NCBI RefSeq assembly: GCF_022811705.1
Contig: NZ_CP094528.1
Span: forward strand, 2,046,001-2,110,000
Length of the DNA: 64,000 bases
Origin: Agromyces larvae
GTDB lineage: Bacteria > Actinomycetota > Actinomycetes > Actinomycetales > Microbacteriaceae
Direction: 5' to 3'
The notes below the pieces were generated by a model. The model was not told the DNA's origin, searched no databases, and worked only from the letters and a program-made list of their open reading frames with translations. Positions 9,169-18,128 of this stretch are shown piece after piece. The translations under genes and the position numbers were made by a program. Position 1 is the first letter of the stretch. Each line of letters begins with the position of its first letter.

Positions 9169-12100
9169 GTGTCATCCGCTCGCATCGCGACCGCGCGCGC
9201 TCGCGCGCGGGCCGGTGTCCTCGGCGGGGTCGCGCTGATCTCGTTCCTCGCCGCGTTCACGACGGGTGCGCTGGCTGACTGGACGGCGACGGCGCCGCCC
9301 ACGGCGATCGGCGCGGAGCTCGCATCGGTCGACGGCCGGGCGGGCGCGGTGCGCTGGCAGACTCGGCTCGCGGCGGATGCTTCGGAGCAGGCTGCGGCCG
9401 CGGCATCCGTGCTCGATCGCGAGGTCGCCGCCCACGGCGCGACCTGGGCGCGCTCGGTGGCGTCCGCGGCGGTCGCGGTCGGCGGCGCGGCCGCGACGGC
9501 GGATGCCTCGGGGCTGGTGCTGCTCGCCGACCCCGACCTGCCCGAGCGCGCGGAACTCGTCGCCGGCGACTGGGGCGCGGGCGCGGCGGAGGGCGCACTG
9601 CAGGCCGGCGCCGCCGAGCGGCTCGGCGTCACCGTCGGCGACGTGCTCGCCGTCGGGGACGACGCGGCACCGGTCACGGTGACCGGTCTCTGGCAGGCGG
9701 CCGACCCCACCGATCCGGCCTGGTTCGGCGACCCGTTCGCCGCCGCCGGCGCCGAGGGCGACGCGGTGGGGCCGCTGCTCGTCGACGAGTCCGTGCTCGC
9801 CGAGGTGCCCGCCGCCGTGTTCGCGCGGTGGACCGCGACCGTGCCGCCCGGTCGTGCCGACCTGGACGCGCTGCGCGCGCTCGGCGCATCGATCCCCGAC
9901 GTCGCGCCGGCGCTGCAGGACGACCCGGCGATGGGCGACACCGGCATCGCCGAGGCGGGCGACCTGGACTCGACGCTCGCACGGCTGCTGGTCGCCGCCG
10001 CCGCGGCGCGCGCGATCTCGCCGCTGCCGCTCGCCCTCGCCGCGATCGCCGCAGTCGCGGCCCTCTGGCGACTCGCGGCGCTGCTCGCCGAGTCGCGCCG
10101 CGGCGAGACCGTGCTGCTGCGGGCCCGCGGCGCCACCGCGAACCGGCTGGCGGCGAGCACCGCGGCGGAGGCCGTGTGGGCGTCGCTGCCCGCTGCGGCG
10201 GTCGGCGCGCTGCTCGCCGAGGCACTGCTCGGGTTCGTGCGCCCCGGCGAGCCGCGGGCGTCGACGGCGGCGTGGGCTGCCGCGGGCGCGGTCGTCGCCG
10301 TGGCGGTCGCGTTGCTCGCCGGCGTGGCGCGTCGTGGCGCCCGTCGCCCGCTCGTGCGGGGCGCCGGCGACGAACCGGGGCGGGCGGCCCGTGGCGGCGC
10401 CATCGGCGGCACGGTGCTGCTGGTCGCGCTCGCGGGGCTCGCACTGTGGCGGCTCCTCTCGCTCGGGTCGCCGCTCGTCGTCGGGCGCGACGGGGTGAAC
10501 GTCGACCCGCTCGCCGCCTCGGCGCCGGTGCTCGTGCTGCTCGCGCTCGCGCTCGTGGCCCTCGTGCTCTCGCGGCCCGCCGGCGCCGTCGCGGCGCGGG
10601 CCGCCGCACGCCGCCCCCGGCTCTCACCCGCACTGCCGATGCGTCGGCTCGCGCGCGCCCCCGAACTGTACGCCGCCGCGACGCTCACCACGGTGATCGG
10701 CGTCGCATCCCTCACGCTCGCCGCGGCGCTCGCCGGCGCCTGGCACGCGACCGATGCCCGCGCCGCGGCCCTGCGCACCGGCGGCGACGTCCGCGTCGAG
10801 CTCGCGGGCCGAGCCCTCGTCACGGGAGCCGACCCGCTCGCGTCCGCCGCCCCGTTCGCCGACCTGGCCGGGGTCGATGCCGACATGCCGGCGCTGCGCA
10901 CGGAGGTCCGGGTCGGGTCCGATGCGCGCGAACTCGTCGCCGTGGACGCCGCGAGCCTGGCTGCGATCACCGGCGACCTGCCCGGCACGGCGCAGGCCGC
11001 CGGACTCGCCTCCGCCGCCGAGGAACCCGGCGGCATCCCGCTGCCCGAGGGAGCCGGTCGCCTCGCCGTCGACGTCACGGTCGCCGCGGTCTCCGCCGCG
11101 CCGGGCGAGATCGCCGTGTCGGCGTGGCTGCTCGGGCCGCACGGGGCCGCGACCGTGCTCGACCTCGGCGGGGTGCCGCTCGCGGCCGGCGGCGGGAAGC
11201 TCAGCGCCGCGCTGCCGTCCGCGCCGGGGCTCACGCTGATCGGCATCGAAGCTCGTCGCCCGAACGTCGAGGGCGCGGGCGACCCGCGCGTGACGGTCGT
11301 GGGCGTGCAGGTCGACGGTTCGCCCCTCGCCGACGCCCCGACCGGCGACATCGAGCTGTCGGCCCGCACGCCGTCGGGCCGTGTCGTGGCCGCGACCGTC
11401 GACGGCCCCGTCCCGGTGGTGCTCGACGCCGGGCTCGCGGCCGCCATCCTCGCCGACCCGGGCGACGAGTTCGACTTCCGCATCGTCGCGGGCGGCTCGG
11501 AGGTGCATGCGCTCGTCATCGCGACCGCGCCGGCACTGCCCGGCGGCGGCGCGATCCTCGCCGATCTCGGCGCGACGCAGGCCGCCGCGTTCGGCGCGGG
11601 CGGCGGGGTGCCCGAGCACGCCGAACGCTGGCTGGCGAGCGAGTCGCCCGAGCAGGTCGCCGACACGCTCGACCGGGAACAACCTCTGCCGCTGTCGGCA
11701 TCCACGCGCACCGATGCGTCGACCGAGGGCGTCGTCGGACCCGCCGTCGATGCGCTCGCGTGGGGCGCCGCGGGCGCCGTCGCCTTCGCGATCGCCGCGT
11801 TCGCCGCCCTCGTCGCCGCGATCGGGCGATCCCGCGCGGGCGAGCTCGCGGTGCTGCGCGCGCTCGGGATGCCCGCTCGCGCGCAGGGCCGGTCCCGGTT
11901 CGCCGAGCTCGCGGTCGCCGCGGTCGGTGCGATCGCCGGCGGCCTCGTCGTCGGACTCGGGGTCGCGGCGCTCGTGGTGCCCGTGCTGGCCCGCGCCGCC
12001 GTACCCGGGGCGCGCGAAACCCTGCTCGTGTCGGGCGGCGGCGAATGGGCCTGGCTGCTCGGCGCGGTCGTCGTGACGGCACTGCTCGCCCTCGGGGTCG

Positions 12101-12171
12101 CGGCCGCGTCCGCCGCGACCACCGCGGCGCGGGCTCGACACGCCGTCCGGCACGGAGAGGAGGCATCGTGA
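9169..12171 (+). CDS. FtsX-type ABC transporter permease (1000 aa)
   Basis: The protein starts with one hydrophobic segment (about residues 15-37), followed by a long extracytoplasmic part and several clusters of transmembrane helices. The last 140 residues form an FtsX/MacB-type permease domain, with a helix, the loop ELAVLRALGMP, and two more helices. Extremely Ala-rich stretches are typical of actinobacterial members. It is a membrane subunit of a MacB/LolCDE-like system, usually acting on lipoproteins, peptides or envelope signals. I start it at the GTG at 9169 because GAGGAG precedes it. It overlaps the next permease by GTGA and heads a four-gene operon (permease, permease, ATPase, ATPase). 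The substrate is unknown. Confidence 0.85.
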   Translation: MSSARIATARARARAGVLGGVALISFLAAFTTGALADWTATAPPTAIGAELASVDGRAGAVRWQTRLAADASEQAAAAASVLDREVAAHGATWARSVASAAVAVGGAAATADASGLVLLADPDLPERAELVAGDWGAGAAEGALQAGAAERLGVTVGDVLAVGDDAAPVTVTGLWQAADPTDPAWFGDPFAAAGAEGDAVGPLLVDESVLAEVPAAVFARWTATVPPGRADLDALRALGASIPDVAPALQDDPAMGDTGIAEAGDLDSTLARLLVAAAAARAISPLPLALAAIAAVAALWRLAALLAESRRGETVLLRARGATANRLAASTAAEAVWASLPAAAVGALLAEALLGFVRPGEPRASTAAWAAAGAVVAVAVALLAGVARRGARRPLVRGAGDEPGRAARGGAIGGTVLLVALAGLALWRLLSLGSPLVVGRDGVNVDPLAASAPVLVLLALALVALVLSRPAGAVAARAAARRPRLSPALPMRRLARAPELYAAATLTTVIGVASLTLAAALAGAWHATDARAAALRTGGDVRVELAGRALVTGADPLASAAPFADLAGVDADMPALRTEVRVGSDARELVAVDAASLAAITGDLPGTAQAAGLASAAEEPGGIPLPEGAGRLAVDVTVAAVSAAPGEIAVSAWLLGPHGAATVLDLGGVPLAAGGGKLSAALPSAPGLTLIGIEARRPNVEGAGDPRVTVVGVQVDGSPLADAPTGDIELSARTPSGRVVAATVDGPVPVVLDAGLAAAILADPGDEFDFRIVAGGSEVHALVIATAPALPGGGAILADLGATQAAAFGAGGGVPEHAERWLASESPEQVADTLDREQPLPLSASTRTDASTEGVVGPAVDALAWGAAGAVAFAIAAFAALVAAIGRSRAGELAVLRALGMPARAQGRSRFAELAVAAVGAIAGGLVVGLGVAALVVPVLARAAVPGARETLLVSGGGEWAWLLGAVVVTALLALGVAAASAATTAARARHAVRHGEEAS

Positions 12172-14984
12172 ACGCGCCGGTCGCGCACACCCGCCGCTCG
12201 CGTCGGTCCTCCGCCGGGCTGCGCTGGCGTGCGTTCGCGGCCGCGCCCGTGGCATCCATCTCGCTCGCCCTGCTCGTCTCCGGAGCCGCGCTGCTCGCCG
12301 TCGCCGCGCCGCGCGCCGTCGAGAACCTGCACACCGCCGCCCTGGACGCGCGCCTCGCCGCGGCATCGCCCACCGAGCTCGACCTGCAGACCGCGACCCG
12401 CGACCGCCCGCAGCTCGGCCCGCCGACGCAGCCGACCACGCTCGACCCCGACGTCGACGCGGCGTGGGGCGCCCAGGAGGAGCGGCTCGTCGCGCTGCGC
12501 GATGCCCTCCCCGAGCCGTTGCGGAGCACGATCGGCGACCCCCTCGCCGTCGTCACCGTCAACCCGCAGATCGCCGGAGTGCCCGGCTCGGGCGGCGGCG
12601 GCCCGGTCTACCGGATCGAACTCGCCGCCGACCCCCGCCTGCGATCGCACGTCGACCTGGCCGACGGGGCATGGCCCGAGGTGCCCGCGCCGCCGCCGCC
12701 CGCGCCGCCGGCGCCGACGCCGGAGCCCGGGGAGTACCTGTTCATCGACACCACGCCCGAGCCGCTGCCCGGCCCCCTCGACGTCGTGCTCGACACCGTC
12801 GTCGCCGCCGACCTGAACTGGCGCGCGGGCGAGGTGCGCGAGATCGTGGCGCCGAACGGCACCCTCGCGGTGCGGCTGACCGGCACGTTCGAACCGGTCG
12901 ACGCCGAGGCCGGACTTTGGTCGCACCTACCGACCGCGTTGCACGCTTCGGTCGCCGACAACGGGCTCGGCCCGCCCGAGTACACCGCGACCGCGTTCAT
13001 GGATCCGCTCGCCTGGCCCGTGATCGCCGACCAGCCGCTGCCGATCACCCTGTCGACCTGGCTCCCGGTGCGCACCGAGGCGATCCGGTCGGGCGACTCC
13101 GTCGAGATCGAGACCCAGATCGACGAGTTCGAGAGCACCGGGCATGCGCTCGGCGACGGCAGCTGGACGGGCAACTACGCGACCGTCGGCCAGGTCGCGT
13201 TCGCGAGCGGGCTGCCGCCGCACCTCGCCGCGCAGCGGGCCGAGTCGACCGCCGTCGACGCGGTGCTGGCGACGGTGGCGTCGGGCCCCATCGGGGTGCT
13301 CGTCGCGGTCATCGTGCTGGGCGCCAGGGTCGTGTTCGAGCGTCGCCGGGCCGGGCTCGAGCTCGCCGCCGCGCGCGGGGCGAGCACGGCCTGGCTGCGC
13401 GGCGCGCTCGGCGGCGAGGGCCTCGCGATCGGGATCCCCGCGGCGCTCGCCGGCGGTGCGGTCGCGCTCCGGCTCACCCCGGGCCAGACGACCTGGGGCG
13501 GATGGCTCGTGGCCGCCGTGTTCGCACTCGCCCCGGCGGTGCTGCTCGTCACCGCGGCACCGGCCCTCACGCCGCTGCGTCGTGCGCGCGCCGACCTCGG
13601 TCGCCGGCCCAGCCGGTTGCGCTGGGTGTGGGAGGCGCTGGTGCTCGTCGTCACCGCGGTCTCGGTCGGCCTGCTGCTCGTCCGCGGCCCCACGGCGACC
13701 GGCATCGACCCGCTGCTGGCCGCGGTGCCGCTGCTCATCGCGCTCTCAGGCTGCGTCGTGGTGCTGCGGTGCTACCCGGTGCCGCTCGCCGCGGTGGTGC
13801 GGCGGGCGAAGGCGGGGCGTGGGCTCGTCGCCTTCCTCGGGTCGGCTCGGGCCCTGCGGGACCCGTCGGCGGGGCTCGTGCCGGTGCTCGCGGTGGTCGT
13901 CGGCGTCGCGGTCGCGGTGAGCTCGGCGATCGCGCTCACGACCGTGCGCACGGGAGCCGCGAGCGCGTCGTCGGCGACGGTGGGCGCCGACGCGAGCGTC
14001 TCGGGGGTGCCGCTGACGAAGGCGCAGCTCGAGCAGTTCCGCGACGTGCCGGGGGTCGAGGCGATCGCGCCCGTGTACTCGACCACGCCCGTGTACCTCG
14101 GGCTCGACGGGAAGCTCCAGCCGACGACCCTGATCGTGGTCGACGTCGCGGAGATGTCGGCGGTGCAGGCGGGCCGCGAGGGCGTGCTCGACCTGCCCCG
14201 CGAACTCGCCCGCGAGGTCGCCGACGGCGACGCGGTGCCGGTGCTGACCTCCGCCTCGGTGGCCGAGCAGATCGCCGACGCCGCGCAGGCCGAGATGGAC
14301 GACGCCGAGATGGACCTGCTCGCCGCCGTCGACGGGCGCACCGCGTTCTCGCCGCGTCCGAACTGGATCCTCATCGACCGCGTCAACGCCGACCCGTTCA
14401 CCTCGACCCTCGTCCCCCGGACGGTGCTGGTGCGGTTCGCCCCCGGCGCCGATCCCGCCGCGGTCACGGCGGAGCTCGGCGAGATCGCCGGCCCCGGGGC
14501 ATCCGTGCGCACCCCCGACGAACTGACCGCCGACCTGCTCGACCGGCCGAACGCGCGCGGGCTCGAGGCGGGCCTCATGATCGCGATCGCGCTCACCAGT
14601 CTGCTCACCGCCCTGGCGCTCGTGCTCGCCCTCGTCGTCGGGCGCCCCGCGCGCGAACGGCTGCTCCCCCTGCTCGCGACCCTCGGCCTGCGTCGCCGCG
14701 GCGAGCGCGGACTGGTCGCCTGGGAACTCGGCCCGATGATCGTCGCGGCCGTCGTCGTCGGCACCGCGCTCGGCATCGCGATGCCGTACGTGGTGCTCGC
14801 CGGCATCGATCTCGCCTCGTTCACCGGGGGCGACCGCCAGCCCGCGATCACGATCGACTGGGTGCTCGTGGGCGCGGTGCTGGCGGGCGCGATCGTCGTG
14901 GCCGCGGTCGCGGCGTGGGCGGCGTCGACGCTCGGCGGGCGCGTGGGCGCCGCTCGCGCGCTGCGCAAGGAGGAGGAAGGATGA
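12168..14984 (+). CDS. FtsX-type ABC transporter permease (938 aa)
   Basis: This is the second membrane subunit of the operon. It has an N-terminal helix (about residues 25-47), a large extracytoplasmic domain with a proline-rich linker near residues 175-190, and paired FtsX-like helix clusters in the middle and at the C-terminus (the last reads ARERLLPLLATLGLRRRG). The two permeases differ in length and sequence, so they probably form a heterodimer rather than recent duplicates. The GTG start at 12168 shares GTGA with the upstream stop. The stop overlaps the next ATG by four bases, implying tight translational coupling along the operon. Confidence 0.85.
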   Translation: MNAPVAHTRRSRRSSAGLRWRAFAAAPVASISLALLVSGAALLAVAAPRAVENLHTAALDARLAAASPTELDLQTATRDRPQLGPPTQPTTLDPDVDAAWGAQEERLVALRDALPEPLRSTIGDPLAVVTVNPQIAGVPGSGGGGPVYRIELAADPRLRSHVDLADGAWPEVPAPPPPAPPAPTPEPGEYLFIDTTPEPLPGPLDVVLDTVVAADLNWRAGEVREIVAPNGTLAVRLTGTFEPVDAEAGLWSHLPTALHASVADNGLGPPEYTATAFMDPLAWPVIADQPLPITLSTWLPVRTEAIRSGDSVEIETQIDEFESTGHALGDGSWTGNYATVGQVAFASGLPPHLAAQRAESTAVDAVLATVASGPIGVLVAVIVLGARVVFERRRAGLELAAARGASTAWLRGALGGEGLAIGIPAALAGGAVALRLTPGQTTWGGWLVAAVFALAPAVLLVTAAPALTPLRRARADLGRRPSRLRWVWEALVLVVTAVSVGLLLVRGPTATGIDPLLAAVPLLIALSGCVVVLRCYPVPLAAVVRRAKAGRGLVAFLGSARALRDPSAGLVPVLAVVVGVAVAVSSAIALTTVRTGAASASSATVGADASVSGVPLTKAQLEQFRDVPGVEAIAPVYSTTPVYLGLDGKLQPTTLIVVDVAEMSAVQAGREGVLDLPRELAREVADGDAVPVLTSASVAEQIADAAQAEMDDAEMDLLAAVDGRTAFSPRPNWILIDRVNADPFTSTLVPRTVLVRFAPGADPAAVTAELGEIAGPGASVRTPDELTADLLDRPNARGLEAGLMIAIALTSLLTALALVLALVVGRPARERLLPLLATLGLRRRGERGLVAWELGPMIVAAVVVGTALGIAMPYVVLAGIDLASFTGGDRQPAITIDWVLVGAVLAGAIVVAAVAAWAASTLGGRVGAARALRKEEEG

Positions 14985-16090
14985 CCCTCGTGGCAGACGG
15001 ATCCCCGCACATCCTGTGCGTCGACCTGGTGCGCATCTTCAGCGCCGACGGCGTCGAAGTGCAGGCGCTCCAGGGGCTCAACCTGCGCGTCGAACCCGGC
15101 GAGATGGTCGCCGTGGTGGGCGCGTCGGGGTCGGGCAAGTCGACCCTGCTCACCATCCTCTCCGGCCTGGACACCGCCACAGCCGGGGTCGCGAAGGTCG
15201 TCGGCCACGACCTGTTCGCGATGCGCGAGCGCGAGCGGGTCGCGTACCGGCGGCACACCGTCGGCTTCGTCTGGCAGCAGACCGCCCGCAACCTGCTGCC
15301 CTATCTCACCGCCGCCGAGAACGTGGCCCTCGCGATCGACGTCGCCCGCACCGCGCGCGGCCGCGAACGGTCGACCCGCATCGACGAACTGCTCGACCTC
15401 GTCGGCGTCGGCGACCTGGCCGACCGGCGCCCCGGCGAACTCAGCGGCGGTCAGCAGCAGCGGGTCGCGATCGCCGTCGCGCTCGCGAACCGCCCCGAGG
15501 TGCTGCTCGCCGACGAGCCGACCGGCGAACTCGACGAGTCGACCAGCGCCGAGGTGCTGGAGGCGATGCGCGGCGTGAACGAGGCCCTCGGCGTCACGAC
15601 GCTCATCGTCACGCACGACCCGACCGTGTCCGAGCACGTGCGGCGCACCGTGCAGATCCGCGACGGACGCACCTCGACCGAGGTGCTGCGCTCGACCCGG
15701 GTCGGCGCCTCGGGCGACGAGGAGCAGGTCGCCGAGGAATTCGCCGTGCTCGACCGGGTCGGCCGGCTGCAGCTGCCGCACGACTTCGTGGAGGCGCTGT
15801 CGCTGCGCGACCGCGTGCGACTCGCCCTCGAGACCGACCACGTGGGCGTGTGGCCCGGCACGGATGCCCCGCGCCACGCCCACCCCCATGCCACACACGC
15901 ATCAGCGCCGGAGTCGCCGACGGGCGACCCCACCCACGCTCATGCCACACACGCATCAGCGCCGGAGTCGCCGACGGGCGACCCGCTGCCGCATGGCGGC
16001 GCGGCATCCGAATCCGCCGCGCCCGCAGACCCGGCCGCGCCCGAAGACCCGACCGCGCCCGACGACCCGACCGAGGAGGTCGATCGATGA
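14981..16090 (+). CDS. ABC transporter ATPase of the FtsX-type system, with repeat-bearing tail
   Basis: This 369-residue protein carries a MacB/LolD-type ATPase domain (about residues 10-235). It has Walker A GASGSGKST, a Q-loop, the signature LSGGQQQRVAIA, Walker B VLLADEPTGELD, and an H-loop in IVTHDP. After the domain is a tail of about 125 residues, unlike the usual LolD length of about 230. The tail ends in a His/Pro/Ala/Asp-rich, low-complexity region that contains two copies of a 44-base direct repeat. AGGAGGAAGG lies directly before the ATG at 14981. Start and stop overlap the flanking genes by four bases each. It should power the two upstream permeases, perhaps as a heterodimer with the next ATPase. 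Confidence 0.9.
   Translation: MTLVADGSPHILCVDLVRIFSADGVEVQALQGLNLRVEPGEMVAVVGASGSGKSTLLTILSGLDTATAGVAKVVGHDLFAMRERERVAYRRHTVGFVWQQTARNLLPYLTAAENVALAIDVARTARGRERSTRIDELLDLVGVGDLADRRPGELSGGQQQRVAIAVALANRPEVLLADEPTGELDESTSAEVLEAMRGVNEALGVTTLIVTHDPTVSEHVRRTVQIRDGRTSTEVLRSTRVGASGDEEQVAEEFAVLDRVGRLQLPHDFVEALSLRDRVRLALETDHVGVWPGTDAPRHAHPHATHASAPESPTGDPTHAHATHASAPESPTGDPLPHGGAASESAAPADPAAPEDPTAPDDPTEEVDR
15887..15984. repeat. Two 44-bp identical direct repeats inside an ATPase gene
   Basis: Copies at 15887-15930 and 15941-15984 are identical and have a 54-base period. The period is a multiple of three, so the frame is kept, and each copy encodes the same 15-residue His/Ala/Pro peptide. Each copy contains the small dyad GTCGCC/GGCGAC around CCGTCGGC. 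The repeat sits in the unconserved C-terminal tail of the ATPase ending at 16090. Confidence 0.9.
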
Positions 16091-16776
16091 CGACGCTCCG
16101 CGCCGAAGCCGTGACCCGCGTGTTCGAGGGCCGCGCCGGCGCCGTCCGCGCGGTCGACGGCGTCTCGCTCGAGGTGCAGCCCGGCGAACTGCTCGTCGTG
16201 ACCGGCCCCTCGGGGGCCGGCAAGACGACCCTGCTCAACCTGCTCGCCGGCCTCGACCGTCCGACGAGCGGCCGGGTGCTGCTGGGCGACACCGACCTGT
16301 CGGCGCTCGGCGAGGACGACCTCGCCACGCTGCGCCGCGACCGGCTCGGCATCGTCTTCCAGTCGTTCGGCCTGGTGCCGGTGCTCTCGGCCGCTGAGAA
16401 CGTCGAGGTGCCGCTGCGGCTGCAGCGCCTCGCCCCGGCCGAACGCGACGCCCGCGTGGCCGAGGTGCTCGCGCTCGTCGGGCTCGCCGAGCACGCCGAG
16501 CAGCGCCCCAGCGAGCTGTCGGGCGGTCAGCAGCAGCGCGTCGGCATCGCCCGCGCGCTCGCCGCGCGGCCGTCGCTGCTGCTCGCCGACGAGCCGACCG
16601 GTCAGCTCGACAGCGGCACCGCCGCCACCGTGATGGACCTCATCGGCACGCTCGTGCACGGCGAGGGCGTCGCCGCGGTCGTCACCACGCACGACCCCGC
16701 CCTCGTCGATCGCGCCGACCGGGTGATCGAACTGCACGACGGCGTCGGCACCGCCCGCCCTCGCGCGGCGGCCTGA
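16087..16776 (+). CDS. ABC transporter ATPase of the FtsX-type system (229 aa)
   Basis: This is a compact MacB/LolD-type ATPase of standard length. It has Walker A GPSGAGKTT, signature LSGGQQQRVGIARAL, Walker B LLLADEPTGQLD, and an H-loop in VVTTHDP. It closes the four-gene operon and overlaps the preceding ATPase by ATGA. Having two different ATPases with two different permeases suggests an asymmetric complex. The upstream ATPase reads TGELD where this one reads TGQLD; both keep the catalytic glutamate. Confidence 0.92.
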   Translation: MTTLRAEAVTRVFEGRAGAVRAVDGVSLEVQPGELLVVTGPSGAGKTTLLNLLAGLDRPTSGRVLLGDTDLSALGEDDLATLRRDRLGIVFQSFGLVPVLSAAENVEVPLRLQRLAPAERDARVAEVLALVGLAEHAEQRPSELSGGQQQRVGIARALAARPSLLLADEPTGQLDSGTAATVMDLIGTLVHGEGVAAVVTTHDPALVDRADRVIELHDGVGTARPRAAA

Positions 16777-16801
16777 CGCTCCGTGAGTCGACCGGCGAGG
16801 T

Positions 16802-16844
16802 GCGCACCCGCACCCGCACCCGCAGCCGCTACCGCACCCGCACC
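16802..16844. repeat. CGCACC tandem hexamer tract
   Basis: A short run of CGCACC-like hexamers fills the gap between the ABC operon and the converging hydrolase gene. It runs into the last codons of the latter, explaining its RVR ending. Confidence 0.65.
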
Positions 16845-18079
16845 GACAGACACGTGACGCAGCCCTCGAGCTTCTCGAACTCCGAGATGTCGACGGTGAC
16901 CACGCGGTAGCCGAACCCGGCGAGCATCGCGGCGGTGCGGGGAGCCGCGGCGGACATCAGCAGCGTCTGGTCGCCGAGCTCGACCACGGCGACGCCCTCG
17001 CGCTCGGGCACGGCGAGGAATCGCGGGAACAGCCCGGGCTCGTCGACGAGGTCGGGGTGCCCGATCACGGTGCCGTCGGGCAGTGCGGTGACGGTGCTCT
17101 TCAGATGCAGCGCCCGTGTGACCGGTACCGCGACGACGATGAACCCGTTCGGGGTGAGCAGCTCGCGCAGCTGCCGGATGCCCTCGGCGTTCGTGCGGCT
17201 CGACGCGCCGACGTAGACCGTCGACCCGACCTTCAGCACGTCCCCGCCGTCGAGGGTGCCGGGCTCCTGGATGCGCGCGACCGAGACACCGGGCACCGCC
17301 CGCACGGCGCGCTCGACCGCGTCGACCTCGGGTCGGCGCGATGCGGCGCCGGGGCTCGCGAGCACCGCGAGGTCGCCGAACATGACGACCGCGTCCTCGA
17401 CGAAGACCGAGTCGGCCAGATCGGGTGCGGCGTCGACCTCGACCGTCTCCCACCCTTCGGCGACGAGCGCCGCGCAGTAGTTGTCCCACTGCTCGTCGGC
17501 CTTCGCCTGGTCGATCTGCTGACGATCGAGGTGGGTGAGCTCGCCTTCGGCGAGGTTCGAGGCCGGGATGCGCACGAGCGCGATGCGTCGGGCGCGACGG
17601 CGCGGTCGGTGGTGCAGGATGCCGCGCAGCACGCGCGGCGCGAGCAGCGGCTCGGCCACCATCACGGTGACGATGAACACGAGGTTGAGGCTCACCAGCG
17701 AGCCCAGCACGAAGAGGAACAGCTCGGGCGAATCGCTGCGGGCGCTGCCGAGCACGGCGAGACTCGTCGCGATGAGCGCCGCGAGCACCGCCGAGGCGAA
17801 TCCCGACAGCACGCCGAGGAACCAGTTGCGCGCCGCTCCGACGGCGTTCGCCACGGCCAGCAGCGCCCACGTGAGCACGGCCGTGAGCAGGAAGTGCCCG
17901 GTCGCCCGCGGGAACACCTCGGGCGACTGCCCGTTCGCGACGAACAGTGCCAGCAGGCTGGTCGCGAAAGCCACCGCGGCCACCGCCGCCGACGCGGCGA
18001 GCACGGCCAGCGCGCGGCGGCCGGGCGTCACGGGCGGGGTGTATCGGGCGGGCGGATTCGCGGGGGAGGGCGACGGCAT
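16829..18079 (-). CDS. Membrane-anchored dimethylargininase-like (DDAH) hydrolase
   Basis: This 416-residue protein has two parts. Residues about 20-143 hold four hydrophobic helices, and residues about 165-416 match the dimethylargininase/arginine deiminase fold. The enzyme part shows SVFVEDAVV, then GTLDGGDVL and VGASSRTNAEG, the histidine region RALHLKS, and the nucleophile cysteine in GCVTCLS close to the C-terminus. Family members hydrolyse methylated arginines to citrulline, or related guanidino compounds, as soluble proteins of about 250-280 residues. The fused four-helix domain is unusual and would place the enzyme at the membrane, probably facing the cytosol. Which guanidino substrate it uses is not shown. 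The ATG at 18079 has GGGAGGG upstream. Confidence 0.85.
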   Translation of the reverse strand: MPSPSPANPPARYTPPVTPGRRALAVLAASAAVAAVAFATSLLALFVANGQSPEVFPRATGHFLLTAVLTWALLAVANAVGAARNWFLGVLSGFASAVLAALIATSLAVLGSARSDSPELFLFVLGSLVSLNLVFIVTVMVAEPLLAPRVLRGILHHRPRRRARRIALVRIPASNLAEGELTHLDRQQIDQAKADEQWDNYCAALVAEGWETVEVDAAPDLADSVFVEDAVVMFGDLAVLASPGAASRRPEVDAVERAVRAVPGVSVARIQEPGTLDGGDVLKVGSTVYVGASSRTNAEGIRQLRELLTPNGFIVVAVPVTRALHLKSTVTALPDGTVIGHPDLVDEPGLFPRFLAVPEREGVAVVELGDQTLLMSAAAPRTAAMLAGFGYRVVTVDISEFEKLEGCVTCLSVRVR

Positions 18080-18128
18080 GCGTCGAGCCTAGTGGCGGAC
18101 GAGACCCCTCTCCGGCGCCCGGTGCCGC

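Noticed and set aside
9144..12926. A 1260-residue minus-strand frame opposite the FtsX-type permeases
   Set aside because: Ser/Ala/Thr-rich antisense composition and no family motifs; the plus-strand genes have ribosome sites and coupled overlaps.
15887..15984. Short CRISPR array
   Set aside because: There are only two repeats with a 10-base spacer, in frame inside a coding region. Such arrays need regular spacers of 25-40 bases.
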